A DNA stretch of 64,000 bases. Source: JACRCT01 sp049841135. Lineage in GTDB: Bacteria; Myxococcota; Myxococcia; Myxococcales; UBA5297. The DNA lies in contig JASGHK010000004.1 of the NCBI GenBank assembly GCA_049841135.1, forward strand, positions 2,294,001-2,358,000, written 5' to 3'. The notes under the pieces are model-generated. The model did no database searches. It was not told the DNA's origin and was given only the letters and a program-made list of their open reading frames with translations. This document shows, piece after piece, positions 10,610 to 19,926 of this stretch (its first letter is position 1; each line of letters opens with the position of its first letter). The position numbers and the translations under genes were made by a program.

Positions 10610-11194
10610 CTATTCCCGACCCGCGCCGCGGCGAGGCGCTCCGCAGGACACGGGTTGTTCTCTCCATTCGGTGCGCAGAAGCGCAAACACGAGGTCGTCC
10701 ACCCATTCGCCCTTGAAGAACAGGCTCTGGCGAAAGTGCGCCTCCAGCCGCATCCCCACCTTCCTGAGCAAGGCCTGGGACGCTTGGTTGCGAGGATCGA
10801 CCGACGCGAGCACCCGGTGCCTCTTCATGCCCGCGAACAGGTGGTCGAGCAGGGCGACCACGGCCAGCGCGCCGAAGCCCCGACGCTGATGGACGGGCGC
10901 GATGGTGAAGCCGATCTCGACCTGCTCGCCGTCGGGGAGGAAGTGCACCCCGAGATCGCCCAGGAGCTCGCCGGTGGCCGCCCGCCGAACAGCCAGCTGA
11001 TACCAGGAGTCGCTCTGCCCGAACGGAACGGTGCCATTGCGGTCGATGAAGGCCCGCGCGTCGTCGACCGAGCTTGGGCTCCAGGACTGGAACCGCGCCA
11101 CGGCCTCGTCGGACCGGTACCTGAACAGCGCGGGCGCGTCATCGCCGGTGAGGTCGTTGATACGTACGCTTTCGAGGACGAGGTCCGGGCCCAC
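10610..11194 (-). CDS. GNAT-family N-acetyltransferase (RimJ/RimL-like)
   Basis: 194 residues. The GTG start at 11194 is set by AAAGGAG 6 nt upstream. Family hallmarks are a beta-4 strand EIGFTIAPVHQRRGFGALAV with the acetyl-CoA pyrophosphate loop QRRGFG (R/Q-x-x-G-x-G/A) and the later VDPRNQASQALLRKVGM segment typical of RimJ/RimL-type acetyltransferases. It would acetylate an amino group of a protein or small molecule; the substrate cannot be read. It is the first gene of a two-gene minus-strand unit. Confidence 0.8.
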   Translation of the reverse strand: MGPDLVLESVRINDLTGDDAPALFRYRSDEAVARFQSWSPSSVDDARAFIDRNGTVPFGQSDSWYQLAVRRAATGELLGDLGVHFLPDGEQVEIGFTIAPVHQRRGFGALAVVALLDHLFAGMKRHRVLASVDPRNQASQALLRKVGMRLEAHFRQSLFFKGEWVDDLVFALLRTEWREQPVSCGAPRRGAGRE

Positions 11195-11377
11195 GCTGGC
11201 TCCTTTGCCGGGCGCATCGTAGCAGCGCAACGCTCAGGATGACCTCGGGAGTTGCCGCCGGATGCGACCCAGGTCAATCGAGCGGCCCGACCGGCTGCGG
11301 TGCCTTGCGGACTCTGGTATGGGACATCTCCCTTGAGACGCGCTGCGAGCCCCGACCGCGGCTCCCCGGAGGCGAAC

Positions 11378-12992
11378 GTGCCAACCGACGAAGCAGCACC
11401 CGCGGGCCCGTCGCCCGCCAGCGAGCCAGCGCGGAACTGGGCCTGGCTGCTCGTGCCGCTGGCGCTGTGGGCCGCCGAGGTGGCCATCGTCCTCGTCGCG
11501 CCGCTGACCACCCTGAACCGGCGCTGGTTCGCGGACGACTTTTACTACTACCTGGTCATCGCCAAGAACCTGGCCGCCGGGAACGGGGCGACCTTCGACG
11601 GGCTCCACCCGACCAACGGCTTCCATCCGCTCTGGGCAGGCCTGCTCGCGCTGCTGAGCCGCGTCGCCGGCGAGCAGCTTCCCCGCGTGGCAGCCAGCCT
11701 CCTCTTGCTCTTCTACAACGCCACCGGGGTCGTGCTCTGGCTGGGGCTCTCCAAGCGGCTGGGCTCGGAGCGCGCGGGGCTGATGGCCGGGCTACTGGTC
11801 TGGCTCAACCCCTGGGCCGTCATCATCGCCGGCCAGGGCGTCGAGGCGGCGCTGGCGGGCCTGATGTGGTCGGTGGTGGTGCTGCTGGTGGCGCGCCACC
11901 GCGAGCGGGTCCTCCCGCGCTGGGGCAGCTCGGCGCTCCTCGGCGCGGCGCTGGGCCTGGCCATCCTCGCCCGCACCGACGCCTTGCTGGTCCTGGGGTG
12001 CCTGGGCCTGTGCGAGCTGGCGCGCGTGTGGCGCAGCCCGGGACAGCGGGCGGTGCGCCTCGGCGAAGCTCACGGTGATGACCGCCGTCTGCCTGGCCAT
12101 CACCGCGCCGTGGTGGTGGTGGAACCTGACCACCTTCGGGAGCATCCAGCAGGTGAGCACCCAGGCGCTCTTCCTCTACTGGCGTGGCGTCGACTGGGCC
12201 CAGCCGCTCCCGTTCCTGGCGATCAGCGGCAAGTGGCTGAGCTCCTTCGTGGTGCAGCTCTTCCTCTACGGGTCGCTCTGCGTGGGGCTCCTCGTCGGCA
12301 TCCGGCGCGCGGCCCCCGAGGGCTTCTGGCGCCCGTGGGCCCGCTCGATGGCGTCCCGCTACGACTACGCCGCGCTGGTGCTGCTCGGCTGCGCGCTCTA
12401 CTACGGCTTCTGGCAGGGCCTGGTGCGCTACTGGTACTTCCTGGGGCCGCTGGTGCTGGTGGTCGCGGCCACCGCCGAGACCTGGGCCGCGGCGACGGCG
12501 GCGCACCCCCGGGGCCGGGTGGTCTCGGGGCTGGCCCGCCTGGTCATCCCCTTCGCGGTGGTCAACCTCGCGCTGGCGACGGCGGTGGGCTTCCCCGACG
12601 TCTCCACCCAGGCCGGCGCCGCCGAGCTCGCGCGCTGGCTGCAGCAGCAGACGCGCCCGACCGACCGCGTCGGCATCTGGAACAGCGGCATCGTCTCCTA
12701 CTTCTCCGGCCGGCAGGTGGTGAACCTCGACGGGGTGGTGAACAACCCGCTCGTGAGCCACCTGAAGGCGACCCGCACCCACCAGACCGATCTCAAGCGG
12801 CTGCAGCCCTACCTGTGCAGCCTGGGCCTGACGCACATCGCCGACTTCGAGGACATCTTCCCCGCGGGCGAGCTGATGGACCGCTGGGGCTACGAGCCGG
12901 TGCACAGCGCTCGCGCCCCCCGCTACGCGGTCTTCCGCCTTCGCTGCGAGGGGCCCACCGCCGGCCCACCCGGGGTCGCGGGCCCTCCGTAG
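11378..12992 (+). CDS. GT-C fold glycosyltransferase (ArnT/PMT-like, GT39/83 type), one frameshift
   Basis: About 537 residues after removing one base at 12065-12071. The GTG start at 11378 has GGAGG 5 nt upstream. About ten hydrophobic segments are present. An early loop, RRWFADDFYYYLVIAKNL, carries the acidic DD typical of polyprenol-phosphate-sugar-dependent GT-C enzymes, followed by GLHPTNGFHPLW. The soluble C-terminus resembles the periplasmic domain of these enzymes. It likely transfers a lipid-linked sugar at the periplasmic side of the inner membrane; acceptor unknown. It ends 6 bp before the convergent peptidase gene. Confidence 0.7.
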
Positions 12993-12998
12993 GCCGGC

Positions 12999-14080
12999 CT
13001 ACGCCGCGCAGATGCGGAACGCCTCGTGGAGGAAGCCGACGGCCTTCTCCATGTCGGCGACGGCCACGCACTCGCGGGTGGTGTGCTCGTTCTGCGCGCC
13101 GATGCCGACCACCGCCATTCTCGATGCCCTGGTTGTTGTAGATGGAGGCGTCGGTGAAGCCGGTGATGAAGATGGCCTTGGCGTCCACGCCGACCTTCTT
13201 GAGCGCCTGCTTGGCGATCTCGACCGACCGGGAAGCTCTCCGGGATCTTCACGGCGCGGCAGAGGTTGTTGCAGGTCAGCTCGCACCGGCAGCCGGCCTT
13301 CTCGACCTCGGTCTTGATCGTCGCCACCATCTCCTCGGCCAACCGGGCGCCCTTCTCGTGGTTGGCGCTGCGGCACTCGGCGAGGAAGGTGCACACGTCG
13401 GGGACGCCGTTGCGGATGAGGCCGCCGTTGATGACGCCGACGTTGGCGGTCGTCTCGTGGTCGAGCCGGCCCAGCTTGAGCGCGGCGATGGCCTTGGCGG
13501 CGGCGTGGATGGCGTTGATGCCCTTCTCCGGCTCCATGCCGGCGTGCGCCGCCTTGCCGGTGACCTTGACGTCCATCGCCCAGTAGCTGGGGCCGCCGAT
13601 GACGATGGTGTCCAGGGTGTCGTTGTCCATCAGGAAGCCGTACTTGGCGGTCAGCTTCCCGAAGTCCAGGTTCTTGACGCCCTGCAGCCCGGTCTCCTCC
13701 TGGCGGCTGACGGCGAACTCCACCGGCGGGCGGACCTCGGCGGTGCGCAAGGCCTCGAGGACCTCGGCGATGCCGGCCTTGTCGTCTGCGCCGAGGATGG
13801 TGTCGCCGCTGGAGCGCACGACGCCGCCCTCGAGCACGGGCTTGATGCCCACGCCCGGCTTGACCGTGTCCGCGTGGCAGGAGAGCAGGATCGGCGCCTT
13901 GCCCGCGCCGGCGCCCTTGGCGGCAAACTTGCCGATGAAGTTGCCGTAAGCGTCGAGAGCGCCCTCGCCGCCGGCGTCGCGGACGGCCTCGAGCAGGTAC
14001 TCCATCATCCGCTGCTCGTTGCCGGACTCGGAGTCGATCGCGACCATCTCCATGAACTGGCGGACCATGCGCTCGGACAT
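12999..14080 (-). CDS. M20-family metallopeptidase, PepT-like, two frameshifts
   Basis: About 359 residues after correction. It starts MSERMVRQFMEMVAIDSESG, a PepT-type N-terminus, with GAGG about 9 nt upstream. Metal and catalytic motifs are SCHADTV (His, Asp), LGADDKAG (Asp) and SRQEETG (Glu-Glu). The dimerisation-domain motif AAHAG follows. The C-terminal NEHTTRE is the usual last metal-ligand His region. Frame breaks lie at 13232-13238 (GAAGCTC on the plus strand) and about 13117-13121; removing one base at each restores the family sequence. It would hydrolyse di- or tripeptides in the cytoplasm. Confidence 0.8.
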
Positions 14081-14150
14081 TGGGAAGCCTCGTGGCGTTG
14101 GGGAGGGACTTGAGTCCGCCGGCCATGAGGGCTGGCGGCTCGGCGAGAGC

Positions 14151-14627
14151 CTATCGCGCCTTGCGGACGTAGAGGTGCTTGTCGACCTCGGCGACCACGT
14201 CGCCGGCCGCGTCGAGGACCTGGGCGGTGAAGCGCGGCTCGTCCTTGCGGGCATGCTCGAGCTTCGCGCGGATCTCGTGGACGCGCTCGGGCGGGACGGC
14301 GAAGCGCGCTCGCACCGTGCCCTTGCCCGGCTTGAGGAAGCGGATGGCCGCCGCCTTGTCCCAGACGACGTATTCGGGGCCCAGCTCGCGCGCCAGGACC
14401 AGCGCGAAGAACGGGTCGCACATCGAGTACAACGAGCCGCCGAAGTGCGTGCCGAAGTAGTTCTGGTTCCAGGGGCGCAGCCGCATCGACACGTCGAAGG
14501 TATGCGAGTCGACCTCGCGCACGCGCACGCCGGCGCCCAGGTACGGCGGGTAGACGTTGAGGAGCCGGGCCAGGGCGCGGCCCTTGGCCAGGGCGACGGC
14601 TCGGTCGAGGAGCGTGGGGCGCGGCAC
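14151..14627 (-). CDS. Hotdog-fold protein, DUF4442 / thioesterase-like
   Basis: 158 residues; the GTG start at 14627 has GAGG about 9 nt upstream. NYFGTHFGGSLYSMCDPFFAL is the hotdog helix region typical of DUF4442 and YiiD-C-like proteins. The rest (VWDKAAAIRFLKPGKGTV, VARFAVPPERV-type strands) matches a thioester-binding fold. It may act on acyl-CoA or acyl-ACP; substrate unknown. It follows the lipoprotein gene by 14 nt on the same strand. Confidence 0.7.
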   Translation of the reverse strand: MPRPTLLDRAVALAKGRALARLLNVYPPYLGAGVRVREVDSHTFDVSMRLRPWNQNYFGTHFGGSLYSMCDPFFALVLARELGPEYVVWDKAAAIRFLKPGKGTVRARFAVPPERVHEIRAKLEHARKDEPRFTAQVLDAAGDVVAEVDKHLYVRKAR

Positions 14628-14641
14628 GGGTCGTCGCCTCG

Positions 14642-15347
14642 CTACCGCTTGGGACGCGGCTTCTTCTTGACCGCCCGCGTCGGGGCCTTGGGCGTCAGCT
14701 TCGGAGCGGGCTTGCCGCCGGAGAGCACCTTGCCGTCCAGGCTCACCACCGCCTTGCGCCCGTCGAGCAGCGAGAGCTCGACCTGGTCGGGCGCGCCCTC
14801 GACATACTTGGGCGCGGGGTCCGGCAGCTTCCGCGCGCCGGACATCCACTGCAGGCTGTCGGGGAAGATGGCCAGGGTCTTCTCGTCGGCGAACAGGTCG
14901 CTCGCCAAGAGCTGCGCCCGGAGGCTCGTCGCGCTTGTAGGCGCTCATCACCGTCGCCGCGCGCCAGCTCCCCTGCACGACCGGGGAGGGCTCGACGCTG
15001 AGCACCCGCTCGCCGTCGTCGGAGACGAAGTGCGCCACGTCGCGGTTGCCCATGCAGATGCTGGCGGCCCACAGCTCCTCTTCGCCGCGGGTCGCCCGCA
15101 CCTTGCACAGCCGCGCGATGGTCGAAGTCTGCGTCAGCAGGACCTGGCCGTCGCGGGACCGGGTGGTCCAGTTCCACTTCACCGCCTCGGGGTCGGGCGC
15201 AGGCTCGGGGGCGGCCTGCTCGGCGCGCTCGGCCGCGGTGGCGTCCTTGGCTGGGTCGGCGGACTTCGACTTGGCGCACGACGCCGCCAACGCCAGGCAG
15301 AGCGCGAGGGGAAGGGCTCGCAGGGGGAACTCGAACTTGGAAGTCAT
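14642..15347 (-). CDS. Hypothetical lipoprotein, one frameshift
   Basis: About 234 residues if one extra base at 14909-14915 is removed. The start MTSKFEFPLRALPL opens a lipoprotein signal with lipobox LAASC. A Pro/Ala/Glu linker and a beta-rich domain follow (VKWNWTTRSRDGQVLL, KVRATRGEEELW). The C-terminus reads on in the second frame (LFADEKTLAIFPDSLQ) and ends in a very basic tail (KKKPRPKR). No family is recognised. Confidence 0.6.
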
Positions 15348-15404
15348 ATCTATCGGCCAGAGGGATGCTACCGGACTTGGCGCGAGACGGGTACCTTGGT
15401 TTTC

Positions 15405-16094
15405 GTGAGCCGCCGATTCCTCCTCATCCACGCTGGCCCGGCCCTTCCGGGAGTCGTCCGCCGCCATGGCGACTTCGACCAGCTCTTCACCCGCGCGCTG
15501 TCCGACCTAGGGGCCGAGTGGACGCTCGTCCGGCCCTTTCGCGGCGAGGCGCTGCCCAACCCGCGGGCGTTCGACGCGGCCTTCATGACGGGAAGCCACG
15601 CCTCGGTCCGCGACCGCGCCCCGTGGATGGTCGACGCCGAGCGGTGGCTGCGCGAAGCGGTCGAGTGCCTCCTGCCCTTCTTGGGCGTCTGCTTCGGCCA
15701 CCAGATCCTGGCGCACGCCTTCGGCGCCCAGGTGGTGAAGAACCCTCGCGGGGTGGAGCTGGGGACCTGCGAGGTGGAGCTGACGGAGGAGGGCCTGGCC
15801 GATCCTCTCTTCGCCGGCCTCGGGCCGAAGGTGAGGGTGCTCGAGTCGCACGAGGACATGGCCATCGACCTGCCGCCGCGCATCCGCAGGCTGGCCGGCA
15901 ACGCCTTCACCCCGGTCCAGGCCATCGCCGTCGGGTCCGCGCGCGGGGTGCAGTTCCATCCGGAGTTCACGCCGGAGCTGGTGCGCGACCTGGGCGCCGA
16001 GCTGGGCCTGGCGCCTCCGGCCGAGGGAACGCCGGAGGTCGGCACGGCGCTGCTGAAGACCTTCGTCCAACGGCTCGGTCGCGGCGGAGCCTGA
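15405..16094 (+). CDS. Class I glutamine amidotransferase-like protein
   Basis: 229 residues. The triad nucleophile lies in FLGVCFGHQIL (Cys) and the His-Glu pair in GVQFHPEFTPE, as in the GuaA-type GATase1 fold. It is a stand-alone amidotransferase domain without a synthase half, like the GMP-synthase-like amidotransferases found alone in many genomes. The start is GTG 15405; an in-frame TTG at 15396 is possible and neither has a clear Shine-Dalgarno. It is divergent from the lipoprotein gene. Confidence 0.8.
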   Translation: MSRRFLLIHAGPALPGVVRRHGDFDQLFTRALSDLGAEWTLVRPFRGEALPNPRAFDAAFMTGSHASVRDRAPWMVDAERWLREAVECLLPFLGVCFGHQILAHAFGAQVVKNPRGVELGTCEVELTEEGLADPLFAGLGPKVRVLESHEDMAIDLPPRIRRLAGNAFTPVQAIAVGSARGVQFHPEFTPELVRDLGAELGLAPPAEGTPEVGTALLKTFVQRLGRGGA

Positions 16095-16099
16095 ATCCG

Positions 16100-16121
16100 C
16101 AGGGCCTCTTTTGCCCTGTTT
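16100..16121 (+). terminator. Probable intrinsic terminator after the amidotransferase gene
   Basis: CAGGGC and GCCCTG form a 6-bp stem around a 7-nt loop, followed by TTT. It lies 6 nt after the stop codon. Confidence 0.5.
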
Positions 16122-16306
16122 GACTCCTCGGCTGCGAACCGTCGCTCGGGCTGGCTTCTCCGGAACTTCGGAGGCCCTCAAGAGACGGACAAGTTGGCGG
16201 TCGTCGTGAGCCCTGCAGCCCTTTCTGCCTACCCATTAGATGAAGACGGTGGGGAGTCGCCCGGCTGAAGGAGTGGGGCTCGGAACGCGTCTGGTAGATT
16301 GAGCCC

Positions 16307-17347
16307 ATGCGAACCGTCGCCACGAGCCTCGCCCTCGCCCTCCCATTCGCCGCAGCGCTGCTCTCACCGCCCGCGGCCTTCGCTGCAGCGCGCCCGCCAC
16401 CGCCGAGCAAGGACGTCGGCCCCACCGAGTTCTCGCAGGCCGTGATGTACGGCTCTCGGCCTGAGGTGGACCGCGCCATCTCCAAGCTCAAGCACCTGGG
16501 GGTCACCCGCGACAAGCTCGCCCCGGTCGCGCGGCTACTGGCCGAGGGCCAGGTCAAGGCGCGCCAGAACTGCGCGTACGTCTTCAGCGTCATCCCCGAG
16601 CCGTCGTTCGCCGACAACCTGGAGAAGGCGCTCGAGGACGAGGACGAGGTCGTGCGCGGGTACGCCGCCACCGCGCTGGGGAAGATCAAGAGCCGTGAGT
16701 CGCTCAAGCCGCTCGCCAAGGCGCTGGGCGACGTCAGCCCCGTCGTGCGCCGCGAGTCGGCCAAGGCCCTGGGCAACGTCGGCGACAAGACGGCGTCCAG
16801 GAGGCTCGTGGGCCTGCTCGAGGACCCGAACACCGAGGTGCGGATCGCGACCATCCTGGCGCTCGGCCAGCTGGGCGATCCGGCCACCGAGAAGCCGCTC
16901 CTGCCGCTGCTCAAGGACTCGAGCGAGACGATGCGCCTGGCCGCCCTGCGCGCCCTGTGCTCCGTCGGCAGCCCCGAGGGCAAGAAGCAGGTCGAGGCGA
17001 TGCTCGCCTCCAGCGACCCGCTGGTGCGCAAGGACGGCATCCGGCTGCTGGAAGGCCTCAAGACGCCGTGGGTGCGCGCGGCCCTGCTGGCCCTCACGCG
17101 GGACAAGGAAATCGACGTCGCCATCGCCGCCGCGAAGGCGCTCGCCATGGCAGGCGACGGCCGCGGCGTCGAGTGGCTGGTCTACTCGTTGGCGCGCGTC
17201 GACCTGGAAGAGAGCGTGAAGATCGAGGGCATCCTCGAGGACCTGCAGCTGACCGCCGCGGACCGCAAGAGAATCCTCGCCAAGAAGCCCAGCCCCGAGC
17301 TGGTCCTGCCCGTCCTCGAGGCGGAGAAGGTCCCGCCCACCAAGTGA
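16307..17347 (+). CDS. Secreted HEAT-repeat protein
   Basis: 346 residues. A signal peptide (LALALPFAAALLSPPAAFAAA) is followed by about six HEAT/PBS-lyase-type helical repeats, e.g. EDEDEVVRGYAATALGKI, DVSPVVRRESAKALGNV and DPNTEVRIATILALGQL. It is likely a periplasmic protein-interaction scaffold. Its stop TGA overlaps the GTG start of the DUF1460 gene by 4 bp, so the two are translationally coupled and may act together in envelope processes. Confidence 0.85.
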   Translation: MRTVATSLALALPFAAALLSPPAAFAAARPPPPSKDVGPTEFSQAVMYGSRPEVDRAISKLKHLGVTRDKLAPVARLLAEGQVKARQNCAYVFSVIPEPSFADNLEKALEDEDEVVRGYAATALGKIKSRESLKPLAKALGDVSPVVRRESAKALGNVGDKTASRRLVGLLEDPNTEVRIATILALGQLGDPATEKPLLPLLKDSSETMRLAALRALCSVGSPEGKKQVEAMLASSDPLVRKDGIRLLEGLKTPWVRAALLALTRDKEIDVAIAAAKALAMAGDGRGVEWLVYSLARVDLEESVKIEGILEDLQLTAADRKRILAKKPSPELVLPVLEAEKVPPTK

Positions 17348-18245
17348 TCGCCCCTGCTCTGCTGCTGGCCTGCCTCTGCGCCGCCCCCGATGCCGCGGGC
17401 TCCGCGCCCTTGCCTTCGCCCGATGCTGGGATCTCGGACGCGGCTGCCGCCCCCGCGGTCCCGATTGAGCCGACGCCCGCGCAGGTCGAAGAGGTCGTCT
17501 CTTCCTTGGCGGCCCTTCCCGACTTCCGCACCAGGCTGGTCGCCGCCAGCGAGCGATTCTTGGGCGTGCCCTACCTCTTCGATCCGCTCGGCGAAGGCAC
17601 CGGAACCCCGCCGGACGAGGACCCCCGCCTGCGCTTCGACCAGCTGGACTGCCAGACCTTCCTGGAGACCGTGCTGGCGCTCGCCCGTGCCAAGAGCGCC
17701 GCCGAGGTCATCCCGCTGCTCGACGACATCCGCTACCTGGGCAGCCCTGCCTACGCCCACCGCAACCACTTCTTCGAAGGCCAATGGGTTCCGGCCAACA
17801 CCAAGAAGGGCTTCGTGCGCGACGCCACCTTCACCATCGCCGGGCGGGACGCCGTCGCGCACGTGAAGGTCGTCACCCGCGAGCGGTGGGACAAGCGAAC
17901 AGTAGGCGAGAGATCGCCTTGCCCCAGGACCGCCTCCCCATCGGCCGCTTCCCCATGAGCTACCTGCCGCTCAAGAAGGTCGTCGAGCACGCCAAGGACA
18001 TCCCCACCGGCACGCTCTTCGCGGTGGTGCGCGGCGACAAGCCGCTCACGCCCACCATGGTCTCGCACCTGGGCCTCGTGGTGCAGAAGCCGGACGGCTC
18101 GACGGCGATGCGCCACGCCGGCAAGGAGTTCTTCCACGGCGTGGCGGACGAGCCCGTGGCGCACTTCGTGGAGCGCAACGCCGGCTACCAGAAGTGGCCC
18201 GTGCTCGGATTGTGGCTGCTCGAGCCGGTCAGCCCGGACCCTTAG
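17344..18245 (+). CDS. DUF1460 protein (putative N-acetylmuramoyl-L-alanine amidase-like), one frameshift
   Basis: About 300 residues. The GTG start at 17344 overlaps the HEAT gene stop (GTGA). A signal-like N-terminus and Pro/Ala linker precede the DUF1460 core, with the Cys-containing motif LDCQTFLETVLALAR, then YAHRNHFFEGQW and HVKVVTRERW. The family adopts an NlpC/P60-like fold and is linked to peptidoglycan amidase activity. One base seems missing near 17900, before EIALPQDRLPIG. The C-terminus has SHLGLVVQKPDG and a conserved His. Its end overlaps the convergent zinc-ribbon gene by 17 bp. Confidence 0.75.
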
Positions 18246-19120
18246 CTTCGGACTCGGCGGCCTCCGCCTCGGCGGCTTCGGCGGCCTCGGGCTCGGCGGC
18301 GGCCAGCTCCTCGCGACGCTTGGCCATCACCTCGGCGGCCTTCTGCACCTGATCGGCGGGGACCAGCACGTCCCAGAAGTTGCCGGTCGCGGTGATCGAG
18401 TCGACGGTCCCACCGTGGCGCATGCGCGCCAGCACCGGGATGCCCGCCTCGTGGATGGCTGCCGTGAAGGCATCGGCTTCGAAGGGGTCGTTGGCCGGGC
18501 CCACGACCAGGAAGTCTCGCGGGTCCTCCTCGCCCAGGCGCGAGAACTCGGGGCGCTTGGAGAAGCTCCTCGGCGCTGACCAGCTCGACCTTGCACTCGG
18601 CACACGTCTTGGCCGTCTCCTCGTACTCCTCGAGGCAGGTGGGGCAGTAGCGGGCGCGGTTGGGCTCCTCGGACCGCTTCTCCTCGACGTAGCCGTCAGG
18701 CTCGGGCTTGGACTCGAGCGCTTCCGCCTCGGCGGCCTCGCTGGCCTCCCCCTCGGCGGCGGCCAGCTCCTCGTGCCGCTTGGCCATCAGCTCGGCGGCC
18801 TTCGGCTTGAGCTCGGCAGGGACCAGCATCTCCCACCACGTTCCCTGGGCCGCCGAGGTGAGCGAGTCCATCGTCCCACCGCGCCGCATGCGCGCCAGCA
18901 CGGGGATCTGCGCCTCCGCGAGCGCGGCGGCGAAGGCGTCGGCCTCGAAGGGGTCCTCGGCGGGACCGGCCACGACGAAGTCACGGGGGTCCTCTTCTCC
19001 CACGCGACGGAACCCGGGGCGGCTCGCCAGCTCCTCCTCGGTCACCACGTCCACGGCGCATTCCGAGCACTTCGTGACGCTGTCCTCGTACTCCTCCAGG
19101 CAGCTCGGGCAGTAGCGCAT
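18229..19120 (-). CDS. Tandemly duplicated zinc-ribbon + DUF2007 protein, one frameshift
   Basis: About 296 residues made of two copies of the same module: a zinc ribbon (CPSCLEEYEDSVTKCSEC; second copy CPTCLEEYEETAKTCAEC), then a DUF2007-like signal-transducing domain (GEEDPRDFVVAGPAEDPFEA; second copy PRDFLVVGPANDPFEADAF), then an Ala/Glu-rich helix. An extra base at 18562-18568 breaks the second copy. Removing it makes the two copies align without gaps (EELASRPGF against EELSKRPEF), strong evidence that the break is an error. The ATG at 19120 has GAGG 8 nt upstream. Probably a soluble regulatory protein. Confidence 0.75.
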
Positions 19121-19365
19121 TCGTCGGTCCTCGACAGAAGGGGTGGACTCCTCGACCTCGACTTCGGTTCGGCGCTTCGCTTTCCCACTTGGCGAGCGGA
19201 CTTTACCACGCGGCAGCGTGCCTTGAACCGCGCCGACACGAGGGTCTAGGATTCGCCGCGGTTGAACGGCAGCACGCGGGGAGGTGGGGCCGCGGGGGGA
19301 CCGCGGGCGTGTCGCTCCCTTCCTCACTGCGCAACGCAATCCGCTAGCAAGGAAGGTGGATCGTC

Positions 19366-19749
19366 ATGGCCGAGACCACTCCCGCCGCCACTCCGTCGCC
19401 CGCTGCGCCCCCACCCGCCGCCCACCCGGTCGCTCCCGTCGCGCCCGTCCACCCCGTCTCCACCTCGCCGCAAGCGGGCCCCGTCCTCATCCGCGGGCTC
19501 TTCATCAACCTCCTGTTCGCGATGTTCGCCGCGACCGTGGTCTTCGCCGTGGCGAGCTACTACTTCCTCGTGCCGCGCATCGCCCTCCAGGAGCTGCACG
19601 CGGCCAGGCTCGAGCGCGACCTCCATGCGCTTCAGGTCCAGGTGCGCGAGCTCTCCGCCCCGGCGAAGCCTGGCCCGGCCCCTGCCCCGGTCCAACCCGC
19701 TGCGCCTGCTGCGGCGCCGGCAGCGCCTGCCTCCCCGAGCGCCAAGTAG
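19366..19749 (+). CDS. Small Pro/Ala-rich single-pass membrane protein
   Basis: 127 residues with a clear AAGGAAGG upstream of the ATG. A Pro/Ala-rich N-terminus precedes one transmembrane helix (LLFAMFAATVVFAVASYYFLV, about residues 46-66). A short heptad-like helix (LQELHAARLERDLHALQVQV) and a Pro/Ala tail follow. It resembles a small structural or accessory membrane protein; function unknown. It is followed by the MXAN_5187-type gene. Confidence 0.6.
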   Translation: MAETTPAATPSPAAPPPAAHPVAPVAPVHPVSTSPQAGPVLIRGLFINLLFAMFAATVVFAVASYYFLVPRIALQELHAARLERDLHALQVQVRELSAPAKPGPAPAPVQPAAPAAAPAAPASPSAK

Positions 19750-19771
19750 GCTCGTCCGCCGGTCGCGAGGT

Positions 19772-19801
19772 TTGACAGTCCGGCAGGCCGACGTCTATAA
19801 C
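19772..19801 (+). promoter_or_regulatory. Strong sigma-70-type promoter
   Basis: TTGACA at 19772-19777 and TATAAC at 19796-19801 are separated by 18 bp. It lies about 125 bp upstream of the MXAN_5187-type start and immediately upstream of a strong hairpin. Confidence 0.65.
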
Positions 19802-19823
19802 CCTGCAAGTTTTCTGTGCCTTT

Positions 19824-19866
19824 GCGGGCAACCCTCGCGGTTCGATCGCGAGGTTGCCCGCCTTTC
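19824..19866 (+). terminator. Long GC-rich hairpin after the promoter (attenuator or small-RNA end)
   Basis: GCGGGCAACCCTCGCG (19824-19839) pairs with CGCGAGGTTGCCCGC (19847-19861) with one bulged C and a 7-nt loop, followed by CTTTCG. Because it begins only about 16 nt after the expected transcription start, it may end a very short RNA or attenuate the following gene rather than terminate the preceding one. Confidence 0.5.
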
Positions 19867-19926
19867 GTGCGACCGCAGTCTGCACCACTCCGGCATCCCG
19901 GATGGTCGAGCGAGGTGGACCCGGCG

